Shown piece after piece: positions 1 to 7,815 of a stretch of DNA of 47,113 nucleotides; the first letter of the stretch is position 1, and each line of letters starts with the position of its first letter. The notes beneath the pieces are model-generated. The model did no database searches. It was not told where the DNA came from and worked only from the letters and a program-made list of their open reading frames with translations. This DNA is from Planctomycetaceae bacterium (GTDB lineage Bacteria > Planctomycetota > SZUA-567). The stretch spans positions 1 through 47,113 of the forward strand of contig JAJPXZ010000147.1 in the NCBI GenBank assembly GCA_021205245.1, written 5' to 3'. A program made the translations under genes and the position numbers.

Positions 1-3000
1 TTCCTCGCCTCGCTGGTGAAGCTCCAGCCGGACGACACCTGGCGGCGCACCGCCAAGCCGCCCGTCTTTACACCCATTCTCGCCGCAGCCATGCGCGACT
101 TGCTCGCCGGCATGGTCGAGCCGGGTCCGCTCGAAGATCTCGCCCGCGACTTTTTGGAAAAGGATCCCGACAACCCCATCCGGGACGACCTTGTCGCCGC
201 CCTGGTCGACTCCCTTACCTTGCGGGGCAAAATGCGGGAAGCGGTCAAAGCCGCTACCCGGGCAACGCCGGAGAACCGCGAAGCGGTCCAGCTCCCGCCC
301 GCTATCGCCGACGGAACCGCCAACGCGGCCGACCTGGCCGAGACAGCCATGGCCAAGCGCCGGGCGAAGCTGGGAGCGCGCGACGCCCTGCCCCTCGATG
401 CCGGAGCCATCTGGCAGGCCCTTGCGGTTATGGCCGGGGACGACCCGGACGCGGTCGAGCAGCAACTCCGCCGCCTCGCCGGCGCACAGGACCATCCCTA
501 TGCCGGGGCGTTGCACTGCCTCCGCCATGCGTTCCTGTTTATGGCTGGCCAGGCCTCGGCCGCCCGGACCCTAGCCGACACGCCGCCGGACACCCATCCG
601 TGGACCATCCTTTGTCACGCCCTGACCATGCTCAGGGTCGATCCGGCGCGGCTGAATGGATTGATTCCCGCCCTGACCGCCTCTGCCAAATCGGCTGGGT
701 CGGCTGGGTACCGCTGGCTGTCGGCTCAATTTACCGCCGTGGCTGACGCGGAGACCGAGGGCGACGGTAAGGAGCCGCGCTGGCCGCCGCTGACACGATT
801 GTTCAAAGGCGACGACGCCTGGCGTCGCGGCCTCCGCGCCCTGGAGGAACTGGCCGACGACGAAGGCGAGGAGGGCGGAGGCTCACGCAAGCGGCTCGCG
901 TGGCTGGTCAACTTCCCGCCCAACCCGACCAACCGCTATGTCCCGTTCGAACTCCAGCCGGTGGAGCAGACCCTCGGCAAGGACGGCATGTGGTCGAAGG
1001 GGCGCAACGTTGCCTTGAAGCGGATTTTCCAGCATGCGGCCGATTTGTCCTACGTCACCGACCAGGACCGGATGATCTTCTCCGCCCTCCGTTATGACTT
1101 CGACGGCCTGAACCAGGGGTTCCATTTCGATGCCGCCGCCGCCCTGCCGCACCTGGTCGGGCATCCCCTTGTGTATCGGGGCGACGCGGGCGGGGCCAAG
1201 CTGGAGGTGGTCGGCGGCCAGTTCGAACTGTCGGTGACGGAACGGGACGGCGGCTGCGAGATCAGCATGGAACCGACCCTGGACGATTTCCTCGGCGGCG
1301 AAGAAATCGACACCGACGAGACCCCCGGCACGGCGGCACGGCTGGAGACGCCGACGCGTCTGCGGGTGTTCCCGTTGGGTGGGCGCGAACGCCGCCTCGC
1401 CAGGGTGGTCGGCGACGGCCTTGGCGTCCCCGCCCGTGGACGGCAGGAAGCGCTGCATACCCTGGCCAAACTTTCCGGCAAGATTCGTCTCCACTCGGAT
1501 ATTCCCGAATTGGCGGGCGAGGGCGAGATGGTCGAGGCTGATTCGCGGCCGCGATTCCACATCATGCCCCAGAACCCCGGCCTCAAGGTCGAGGTGTGGT
1601 CCCATCCCCTCGGGAACGACGGCCCTGCCTATCGCCCCGGCAAGGGCGGACGGGTGCTGACTGCCGAGGTGGACGGCCGCACTGTCCGGACCACCCGCGA
1701 CAAAAAGGTGGAAAAAGACCTCGCCGCCGATGCGGTGGCGGCATGCCCGTCCCTGGCCCTCCATGCCGACGGCGATTTGTCCTGGCGGCTGGACCATCCC
1801 GAAGACGCCCTCGCATTCCTGGCCGAGACGGAGGATTTGGGCGAAGGGGTTGTCCTTACTTGGCCCAAAGGCGGCCGCTTCCGCGTGCGGCGGATGCGCG
1901 GCCTCGGCGGGGTGAGTATCAGGGTCAACAGTTCATCCGACTGGTTCGAGATCGACGGTAAAATTACCATCGACGAGGGCCTTGTCGTCGACATGGACAA
2001 GCTCTTGGCCGCGCTCCGCAAATCCACCGGCGAATTTGTCGAAATAGGCGATGGCGAATATATCGCCCTGACGAACGAGCTCCGCCGCCAGCTTGGCGAT
2101 ATCGAAGCCATGGGCGAATTCCACAACGGCACCTTCCGCCTGCCCGCGCTGGCGGCGGCGGCGTTGGAAGGGTTGGAGGACGCCGGGGCGGATCTCATTG
2201 CCGATGCGGAATGGCGGCGGCAACTCACCCGCCGCAAGGAATTGGCCGACTTCCTTCCCGAATTGCCGGAGGGGTTCCAGGCCGATCTGCGCGATTATCA
2301 GCTCGACGGCTACCGCTGGATGGCTCGGCTGTCGGAATGGGGCGCTGGCGCGTGCCTGGCCGACGACATGGGTCTTGGCAAAACTGTCCAGGCCCTGGCA
2401 ATGCTGGTTCGGCGCGCTTCGCTCGGTCCGGCGCTGGTGGTCGCGCCGACCTCGGTGTGCCACAACTGGATTTCTGAAACAGGCAAATTCGCGCCCGGCC
2501 TCCGCATTACTCCGCTGGGCGAAGGCGACCGGGCCGCGCAGATAGCCGCCCTTGGCCCGAACGATGTCCTCATCGCCAGCTACAGCCTGCTCCGTCAGGA
2601 GGAAAAACTCCTGGCCGGGATCACCTGGGCGACAGTGGTGCTGGACGAAGCCCAGGCGATCAAGAATGTCGCGGCGAAGCGGTCCAAGGCTGCCATGGCC
2701 CTGGACGCCGGGTTCAGGCTTATCACCACCGGCACCCCCATCGAGAACCACCTGGGTGAATTGTGGAACCTGTTCCACTTCATCAACCCGCGCCTGCTCG
2801 GGTCGTGGCGGCGTTTCCAGGAACGCTTTGCCGCGCCGATTGAACGGCTGCGCGATACCGAAGCCGGCGACAGGCTCCGCCGCATCATCCGGCCGTTCAT
2901 TCTGCGTCGGACCAAGACCCAGGTCCTGGACGCGCTGCCGCCGAAGACCGAGATTACGCTGGCGGTGGAATTGGGCGAAAAGGAACGGGCTTTCTACGAG

Positions 3001-3657
3001 TCCTTGCGCCGGAACGCGCTGGATCGGTTGGAGTCAGACCCCGAATCGGCGGAAAAGAAACGCTTTCAAATCCTGGCCGAAATTATGCGTCTTAGGCGGG
3101 CGTGTTGTTCGCCGGAATTGGTGGTCGGGGGCGAAGGCATCTCGTCGGCGAAGCAGGATCAGTTCCAGGAGACTCTGGAGGAACTGGTCGACAACAACCA
3201 CAAGGTGCTGGTGTTCAGCCAGTTCGTCGATCACCTGTCGATTATCCGCCGCCACCTCGAGGCGCGCGGCTATGTTTACCAGTATTTGGACGGCTCGACC
3301 CCTGCCAAGAGCAGGAAGCGGGCGGTGGAGGATTTCCAGGCCGGCATCGGCGACGTGTTCCTGATCAGTCTTAAGGCTGGCGGGTTGGGGTTGAACCTGA
3401 CGGCGGCGGATTATGTCATCCACATGGATCCGTGGTGGAACCCGGCGGTGGAGGATCAGGCCAGCGACCGGGCGCACCGCATCGGTCAGGACAAGCCGGT
3501 GACGGTGTACCGCCTGGTGGCGGCGGGAACGATAGAGGAAAAGATTGTGCAACTGCACCAGGACAAGCGCGATTTGGCTGACAATCTGCTGTCTGGCGCG
3601 GATCAGGCGGCAAGCCTGGATATGGAAGAGATTATGCGGTTGCTGCGGGACGGGTAG
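1..3657 (+). CDS. SNF2-family ATPase/helicase, 5' end outside window
   Basis: The reading frame is open from the first base, so the true start lies upstream. A GTG at 16 is only the first possible start codon inside the window. The last 450 or so codons form the two RecA-like lobes of a Swi2/Snf2 ATPase. The Walker A box DMGLGKT is at about 2365-2385, the DEAQ Walker B box at 2644-2655, GTPIENH follows near 2731, and lobe 2 carries GGLGLNL, DPWWNP and the RAHRIGQ motif VI before the stop. The N-terminal 750 codons have no domain I recognise apart from a region rich in short beta-type segments. This layout is usual for bacterial SNF2 proteins (HepA/RapA-like or YwqA-like), which remodel nucleic acid-protein complexes. 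The exact role cannot be told from sequence. Confidence 0.93.
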   Translation, partial: FLASLVKLQPDDTWRRTAKPPVFTPILAAAMRDLLAGMVEPGPLEDLARDFLEKDPDNPIRDDLVAALVDSLTLRGKMREAVKAATRATPENREAVQLPPAIADGTANAADLAETAMAKRRAKLGARDALPLDAGAIWQALAVMAGDDPDAVEQQLRRLAGAQDHPYAGALHCLRHAFLFMAGQASAARTLADTPPDTHPWTILCHALTMLRVDPARLNGLIPALTASAKSAGSAGYRWLSAQFTAVADAETEGDGKEPRWPPLTRLFKGDDAWRRGLRALEELADDEGEEGGGSRKRLAWLVNFPPNPTNRYVPFELQPVEQTLGKDGMWSKGRNVALKRIFQHAADLSYVTDQDRMIFSALRYDFDGLNQGFHFDAAAALPHLVGHPLVYRGDAGGAKLEVVGGQFELSVTERDGGCEISMEPTLDDFLGGEEIDTDETPGTAARLETPTRLRVFPLGGRERRLARVVGDGLGVPARGRQEALHTLAKLSGKIRLHSDIPELAGEGEMVEADSRPRFHIMPQNPGLKVEVWSHPLGNDGPAYRPGKGGRVLTAEVDGRTVRTTRDKKVEKDLAADAVAACPSLALHADGDLSWRLDHPEDALAFLAETEDLGEGVVLTWPKGGRFRVRRMRGLGGVSIRVNSSSDWFEIDGKITIDEGLVVDMDKLLAALRKSTGEFVEIGDGEYIALTNELRRQLGDIEAMGEFHNGTFRLPALAAAALEGLEDAGADLIADAEWRRQLTRRKELADFLPELPEGFQADLRDYQLDGYRWMARLSEWGAGACLADDMGLGKTVQALAMLVRRASLGPALVVAPTSVCHNWISETGKFAPGLRITPLGEGDRAAQIAALGPNDVLIASYSLLRQEEKLLAGITWATVVLDEAQAIKNVAAKRSKAAMALDAGFRLITTGTPIENHLGELWNLFHFINPRLLGSWRRFQERFAAPIERLRDTEAGDRLRRIIRPFILRRTKTQVLDALPPKTEITLAVELGEKERAFYESLRRNALDRLESDPESAEKKRFQILAEIMRLRRACCSPELVVGGEGISSAKQDQFQETLEELVDNNHKVLVFSQFVDHLSIIRRHLEARGYVYQYLDGSTPAKSRKRAVEDFQAGIGDVFLISLKAGGLGLNLTAADYVIHMDPWWNPAVEDQASDRAHRIGQDKPVTVYRLVAAGTIEEKIVQLHQDKRDLADNLLSGADQAASLDMEEIMRLLRDG

Positions 3658-3668
3658 GGGGTCGCGTA

Positions 3669-3950
3669 TCAGTCAATACCGCCGAACCGGCCTTCGATAA
3701 GGTGGACGAGGGCGGTGACCGCCTCCTGGCACTGCGGACCGGTGGCGGTTATCTTCACCGTCGAATCCTGCATTGCCCCCAGGGCCATGAGCTGCATGAT
3801 GCTTTTGCCGTCGGCGCGGACATTGTCGACTTCGACGGTGATTTCGGTGCCATCGTAATCACGCGCCAGTTGCATGAACTGGGTGCTGGGCCGGATGTGA
3901 AATCCGTATTTATTGAGGATTTTCGTTTCGGCGGTATATTCGTCCTGCAT
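3669..3950 (-). CDS. ptsH: HPr-family phosphocarrier protein
   Basis: A 93-residue HPr-like protein, the usual family size. The active-site histidine lies in GFHIRPS (His18 from the chosen start) and the regulatory serine in GKSIMQLM (Ser50), so both the PEP-dependent and the HPr-kinase phosphorylation sites are kept. I chose the ATG at 3950 because AAAGG sits seven bases before it; an ATG at 3965 adds five residues but has no ribosome binding site. No enzyme I, EII component or HPr kinase gene is near. It lies downstream of tRNA-Leu on the same strand, separated by about 70 bases. In lineages without sugar PTS permeases, HPr works mainly as a regulator; which applies here cannot be decided from the window. 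Confidence 0.9.
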   Translation of the reverse strand: MQDEYTAETKILNKYGFHIRPSTQFMQLARDYDGTEITVEVDNVRADGKSIMQLMALGAMQDSTVKITATGPQCQEAVTALVHLIEGRFGGID

Positions 3951-4018
3951 GCCTATGCCTTTCATCAGTGCGGCAGGTGAGCCGCCTGGCTGTTACATAC
4001 CGGAAAAGGCGGAAAAAG

Positions 4019-4104
4019 TGGTGGGGGCGGCGGGATTCGAACCCGCACGGCCTTGCGGCCAAGGGATTTTAAATCCCTGGCGTCTGCCATTCCGCCACGC
4101 CCCC
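4019..4104 (-). tRNA. tRNA-Leu, anticodon UAA
   Basis: A class II tRNA of 86 nt on the minus strand. The acceptor arms GGGGGCG and CGCCCCC pair fully. The anticodon stem AGGGA/TCCCT encloses a loop with TAA in the centre. A long variable arm (GGCCGCAAGGCC region) marks it as leucine type, the T loop reads GTTCGAATC, the discriminator is A, and CCA is encoded in the DNA. HPr follows on the same strand. Confidence 0.96.
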
Positions 4105-4143
4105 GGACGCGGTCGACAATTCCGCCCGTCATAGCCTGCATTT

Positions 4144-4172
4144 AAAATATACAATTCCCGCATGAAAGTAAA
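4144..4172 (-). promoter_or_regulatory. probable sigma-70 promoter for tRNA-Leu
   Basis: On the minus strand TTTACT is followed after 17 bases by TATTTT, about 40 bases before the tRNA 5' end. The spacing is ideal but neither box is perfect. Confidence 0.45.
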
Positions 4173-4189
4173 CAGGATAAAGCCGGCGT

Positions 4190-5218
4190 TTATTCCATGG
4201 CCGCCCGCGCATCCCTGAGGGGGGCGAGGACCGCCAGCATGTCGGCGGGGATTGGCGCTTCGAACGAGAGTTCCTGTCCGCTCCGAGGATGCCTGAACGC
4301 CAGCTTCCACGCGTGCAGCGCCTGACGATCCAGGACGACCGCACCGGCGGGGCCGGACGGCATCGCGGAATGGCCGTGGCGGAACATCTCCACCGCCCGC
4401 CGCAGTTCCCGTTCGGTGAAAATTTCCCGTTTGCCATAGTCCTTGTCGCACAGCACCGGCGCGCCCTGGTGGGCCAGGTGGACGCGCGCCTGGTGGGTCC
4501 GGCCGGTGAGGAGGCGGCATTCGACCAGGGCGACCAGGCCGTAGTTTTCCACCGTGCGATAAAGGGTGAGGCTGTGCCTGCCGCCACGAGGGAGCAGGCC
4601 GTGGCGCTTACGGTCGTTGGCCCGGCGACCGATATTGCCTTCGACCTTGCCTTCCACCGGGCGCGGCACGCCATCGGTGATGGCGAGGTAAAGCTTCTCC
4701 ACGTCCCGTTCCATGAATTGCTGCATCAGCGCGGCGTGGGCTGCGTCGGTCTTGGCCGCGACCAGGCAGCCGGAGGTGTCCTGGTCCAGGCGGTGGACAA
4801 TGCCGGGACGAAGCACGCCGCCGATTTCCGACAGGCTGTCGCCGTAATGGTGGAGGGGGGCGTTGACGAGGGTGCCGTCGCGGTGGCCCTGCGACGGGTG
4901 GGCGACAATGCCCGGCCGCTTGTTCAGGACGATGATGTCGTCGTCCTCGTAGAGGACATCGAGGGGAATGTCCTCCGGCATCGCCTCGAGCGGCGTCGCC
5001 TCCGGGATATCGACAACGACCTGATCGCCTTCGCGGACCTTGAGCGCGGGCTTGGCGGGTTTGCCGGACAGGGTCACACGACCGGCATCAAGGAGTTTTT
5101 TGACATAGGCGCGCGACCGTTCCGGCAGCAGTCGCGCCAGGGCCTGGTCGAGGCGTTCCCCCGCCAATTCGGGGCCGACGGTGAATTCGCGGCGCTCAGC
5201 CCGCGGACTGTCTTCCAT
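4190..5218 (-). CDS. rluD: RluA/RluD-family 23S rRNA pseudouridine synthase
   Basis: A 342-residue protein with an N-terminal S4 RNA-binding domain (about residues 15-75) and a pseudouridine synthase core. The catalytic motif HRLDQDTSG is at 142-150 with Asp145 as nucleophile, and RTHQARVHLA lies further on. Length and order match RluD, which isomerises uridines in helix 69 of 23S rRNA. RluC or another family member cannot be fully excluded. The ATG at 5218 is preceded by GGGAGGGAAGAG; two upstream in-frame ATGs (5278, 5260) have no such site. It is divergent from the phosphoesterase gene. The tRNA-Leu promoter lies just past its stop codon. Confidence 0.9.
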   Translation of the reverse strand: MEDSPRAERREFTVGPELAGERLDQALARLLPERSRAYVKKLLDAGRVTLSGKPAKPALKVREGDQVVVDIPEATPLEAMPEDIPLDVLYEDDDIIVLNKRPGIVAHPSQGHRDGTLVNAPLHHYGDSLSEIGGVLRPGIVHRLDQDTSGCLVAAKTDAAHAALMQQFMERDVEKLYLAITDGVPRPVEGKVEGNIGRRANDRKRHGLLPRGGRHSLTLYRTVENYGLVALVECRLLTGRTHQARVHLAHQGAPVLCDKDYGKREIFTERELRRAVEMFRHGHSAMPSGPAGAVVLDRQALHAWKLAFRHPRSGQELSFEAPIPADMLAVLAPLRDARAAME

Positions 5219-5319
5219 TCTCTTCCCTCCCGGGCTCTGTTGTGGTAAGATAGTAGCCATATCGGCGTCCCGTCGCAACCGCCGGGATGTTTTATCGTAT
5301 TCGCGCTCAGGGGATTTGC

Positions 5320-6066
5320 ATGAGGATTGCCCTTATTTCCGATGTCCACGCCAACCTCACCGCTCTCGAGGCGGTTATGTCCGACATCGCCAAGCACCGG
5401 CCGGACGAAGTCATCTGCCTCGGCGACACCGTCGGCTATGGACCGCAACCGGCGGAGTGCCTGGCCATCGTCCGGGACAATTGTTCCGTCGTCCTGATGG
5501 GCAACCACGAGCACGCCGTCCTCTACGGCGCCGAGCAGTTTACCCCGCTGGCGCAGGTCGCTATCGACTGGACGGCGCGGGTGCTGCACAACTCCGACAC
5601 GCTGGATTATATCAGTTCGCTGTTTTGCGACTACCGACGCGACAATCTCCGTTTTGTCCACGGTTCCATCCGTAACCCGCTGCTCGACTACGTGCGCGAA
5701 GCCGACAGTCCCTGGGCCTTCTTCCACCTCGTCCGTACCCTGCAGGATGAGTTTAACGATTTCAATATCTGTTTTGTCGGTCACAACCACCGCGCCTTCC
5801 TCGGGACCGAGGTCGGGTATATTTTCCCGCACGACTCCGCCCCGGTTTCGAAAACCAATTTCCACATCGGGCCGGAAAAGGCGTATGTGTCGATTGGGTC
5901 GGTAGGCCAGCCCCGCGACGGCGACTGGCGGTCGAGCTGGGTGATGTTCGACGGCGAGAATGTTGAATTTCACCGCGTGGAGTACGATCGGGAAAAGACC
6001 ATCAACCTGATTCACAAGGCAGGGTTGCCCGAGTTCCTGGCCGAGCGGTTGCGCTTCGGCAACTAA
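5320..6066 (+). CDS. calcineurin-like metallophosphoesterase
   Basis: A 248-residue single-domain metallophosphoesterase. The dinuclear metal-site motifs appear in order: DVH (Asp8, His10), GDTVGYGP (Asp36), GNHE (61-64), and a late GHNHRA. VGYGP after the second aspartate is typical of the small family resembling YfcE and the diadenosine-tetraphosphatase-like phosphodiesterases. The ATG at 5320 follows AGGGG at good distance; the upstream ATG at 5287 has no such site. No signal peptide is visible, so it should act in the cytoplasm on a phosphomonoester or phosphodiester that is not identifiable here. Confidence 0.88.
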   Translation: MRIALISDVHANLTALEAVMSDIAKHRPDEVICLGDTVGYGPQPAECLAIVRDNCSVVLMGNHEHAVLYGAEQFTPLAQVAIDWTARVLHNSDTLDYISSLFCDYRRDNLRFVHGSIRNPLLDYVREADSPWAFFHLVRTLQDEFNDFNICFVGHNHRAFLGTEVGYIFPHDSAPVSKTNFHIGPEKAYVSIGSVGQPRDGDWRSSWVMFDGENVEFHRVEYDREKTINLIHKAGLPEFLAERLRFGN

Positions 6067-6191
6067 GCGGGTATTATTTCTCCAGTTCGTTGCTAAATAG
6101 CCAAGCAATATATAGAATGAGCGAAAACGGCGTCCGGGTCCCATTCGCGCGGACGCAGAACCACATTTACCCCAACTCGGCAGGATTCGCT

Positions 6192-6665
6192 TTGAGCAAG
6201 GTTCGGGTCAGGACAGATCAGCTTACACCCGGTATGAAGCTGGGTGAACCCATCACCAACGCCAATGGGGTGACGATTATGCCGTCGGGTATTCGCCTGA
6301 CGCCCATGTTTATTGCCCGCATCCGCAAATGGAATATCGACGCCATCGATGTCCTCCAGGAAACAAAGGCCGCCGCCACCAGTGACGCCGGAGAAGCGAC
6401 GACGGAGGTGGGGCCGGAAGCCGAAGCGCAATCGTCCCAGAACACCAGGCAGTTGTCGGACCGGCTGTCGAACGAACAAGCCGATTTCGCCCGAACGGTC
6501 GCACTGGAAATATCCCGGACATTCGTGAATGTGAAAAACGATCCCCTGATGATGCAATTGCGGACAGTGGCGATCAAGAGACTTGTCTATCACGGCCGCA
6601 ACGGTGTTGTGAACCTCATGCGGCGGCACGGAAGCGTGGATGAGGAGCCGGCGCATGGCTCTTGA
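6192..6665 (+). CDS. small protein with HD-GYP-associated N-terminal segment
   Basis: About 157 residues from a TTG start at 6192 with AGGA six bases before it. Open frame continues upstream to 6090, with an ATG at 6117, but that translation looks non-coding. Residues 8-55 (LTPGMKLGEPI, MPSGIRLT, WNIDAIDVL) resemble the short beta-rich segment often found in front of HD-GYP and other signalling domains. A Glu/Ala/Thr-rich linker follows, then a helical C-terminus. The gene overlaps the HDOD gene by 11 bases, so the two are translationally coupled and probably work together. I infer a regulatory partner whose signalling domain is encoded separately; no enzymatic motif is visible. Confidence 0.72.
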   Translation: MSKVRVRTDQLTPGMKLGEPITNANGVTIMPSGIRLTPMFIARIRKWNIDAIDVLQETKAAATSDAGEATTEVGPEAEAQSSQNTRQLSDRLSNEQADFARTVALEISRTFVNVKNDPLMMQLRTVAIKRLVYHGRNGVVNLMRRHGSVDEEPAHGS

Positions 6666-7524
6666 CGCGGAACGGCTCCGGGCCACTATCGAAATGGTTA
6701 CAGACCTTCCCACCCTGCCGGTCGTGGTGGCGCGCATCACCAACCAGATCGCCAACCCCTCGACCAACGCGGCCGATATCGGCAGGCTGATTGAACGCGA
6801 CCAGGCGCTGACGTCCAAGGTACTGCGGCTCGTCAATAGCGCCTATTACGGATTCCCGAAACAGATCAAGTCCATCCAGCACGCGGTGGTTATCCTCGGC
6901 TTCAACAAGGTCAAGACGATAGTCATCACCGCTTCGGTTTTTGGCGCGTTTAAGGCCGACAGTGCAACAGGCATCGATTTGCGCCACTTCTGGCAGCATT
7001 CCCTTGGCGTCGCTATTGCCTCCAAGGTGACGGCCGAGCAGATCGGCGTCGGGCATGTGGCAGAGGACGCCTTTATCGGCGGTCTGCTGCACGATATCGG
7101 CAAGGTGGTCATGGACCAATACCAGCCGAACATCTATTCCCCGATCGTCAAATACGCCAATGACAAGGGCATTCTCCTGCTCGAAGCGGAGAGGGAGGTC
7201 ATGGGCCTCGACCACACCACCGTCGGCAAATGGGTTATGGAACGCTGGCGGCTGCCCGCGTCTATCGTCAATATGGTGGGAGACCACCACTCCCCCAACA
7301 ACACCACGGAACGGCGCGAACTCGTTACCGCCATCCACTTGGGCGACATTTTCGCCCGCGCCCTCGGCATCGGGAACGGCGGCGACAACCGCATGCCAAC
7401 CATCGATCCCGGCATCGCATCGGCCCATAACATCGACGCCGCCTTTTTTGATACCGCTCTGGAGCGCATCATCGAAGAAGTGGGCAAGGCGTCCGACTTT
7501 TTCCGGCTTATTACCTCCGGTTGA
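6655..7524 (+). CDS. HDOD-domain signalling protein
   Basis: A 289-residue HDOD protein. The domain fills nearly the whole chain: TLPVVVARI near residue 20, LIERDQALTSKVLRLVNSA near 48, and GLLHDIGKVV with His146-Asp147. HDOD proteins are HD-superfamily relatives, usually without catalysis, that act in motility, cyclic-di-GMP and chemotaxis circuits. The start at 6655 has GAGGAG seven bases upstream; an in-frame ATG at 6640 lacks a site. It overlaps the preceding small gene and is followed by a weak stem-loop, then by a histidine kinase. No receiver, GGDEF or EAL domain is fused. Confidence 0.92.
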   Translation: MALDAERLRATIEMVTDLPTLPVVVARITNQIANPSTNAADIGRLIERDQALTSKVLRLVNSAYYGFPKQIKSIQHAVVILGFNKVKTIVITASVFGAFKADSATGIDLRHFWQHSLGVAIASKVTAEQIGVGHVAEDAFIGGLLHDIGKVVMDQYQPNIYSPIVKYANDKGILLLEAEREVMGLDHTTVGKWVMERWRLPASIVNMVGDHHSPNNTTERRELVTAIHLGDIFARALGIGNGGDNRMPTIDPGIASAHNIDAAFFDTALERIIEEVGKASDFFRLITSG

Positions 7525-7527
7525 GTC

Positions 7528-7546
7528 GACGAAAAAACTCGTCTTT
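7528..7546 (+). terminator. weak stem-loop after the HDOD gene
   Basis: GACGA and TCGTC form a five-base-pair stem with an A-rich loop, followed by only three T. It is poor as a factor-independent terminator and may allow read-through. Confidence 0.3.
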
Positions 7547-7674
7547 ACATTACCTCGCGAAGTCGTCCGCGCCCAGCCGGGCTGGATTTCTCATAACTGG
7601 TGTGATAATTGAACCTAAGCCTGTGGAGGTGGGTGGCGAAAAGAGCGTAAAAACGTGCCATGTATGGGTTTTAC

Positions 7675-7704
7675 TTGAAAAAAACTCCGCTGTACGTATA
7701 CAAT
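7675..7704 (+). promoter_or_regulatory. sigma-70-like promoter for the kinase leader
   Basis: TTGAAA (7675-7680) and TACAAT (7699-7704) are 18 bases apart; the overlapping TATACA gives a 16-base spacer. Transcription would begin near 7711, giving a leader of about 105 nt before the kinase start. Confidence 0.55.
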
Positions 7705-7710
7705 AACGGG

Positions 7711-7815
7711 CTGGAATCCCACCTCGGGGATTAGTGCCCTGGTTAACCCATGGCACCCGCAGCAGGGTACGTTATTTTGTTGCAGGTGGCGTAATCCGTA
7801 CAGGCTCCAAACTTT
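7711..7815 (+). promoter_or_regulatory. structured 5' leader, possible riboswitch or ncRNA
   Basis: Three local hairpins can form: AATCCC/GGGATT (7715-7732), GTGCC/GGCAC with an inner TGG/CCA (7734-7756), and GCAGCA/TGTTGC (7759-7783). A competing closing helix GGATTA/TAATCC (7728-7733 with 7792-7797) would turn the last two into a three-way junction and destroy the first hairpin. CCACC (7719-7723) and GGTGG (7785-7789) offer a further alternative. The kinase start has no strong ribosome binding site, which would fit translational control. It matches no riboswitch consensus I can recall. Confidence 0.4.

Noticed and set aside
883-1797. A 304-codon open frame on the minus strand inside the SNF2 gene
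   Set aside because: Shadow of the plus-strand gene with no motif of its own.
7689-7804. Long-range pairing CTGTACG (7690-7696) with CGTACAG (7798-7804) as the closing stem of the kinase leader
   Set aside because: The left arm lies between the -35 and -10 boxes, so it would not be in the transcript if the promoter call is right.
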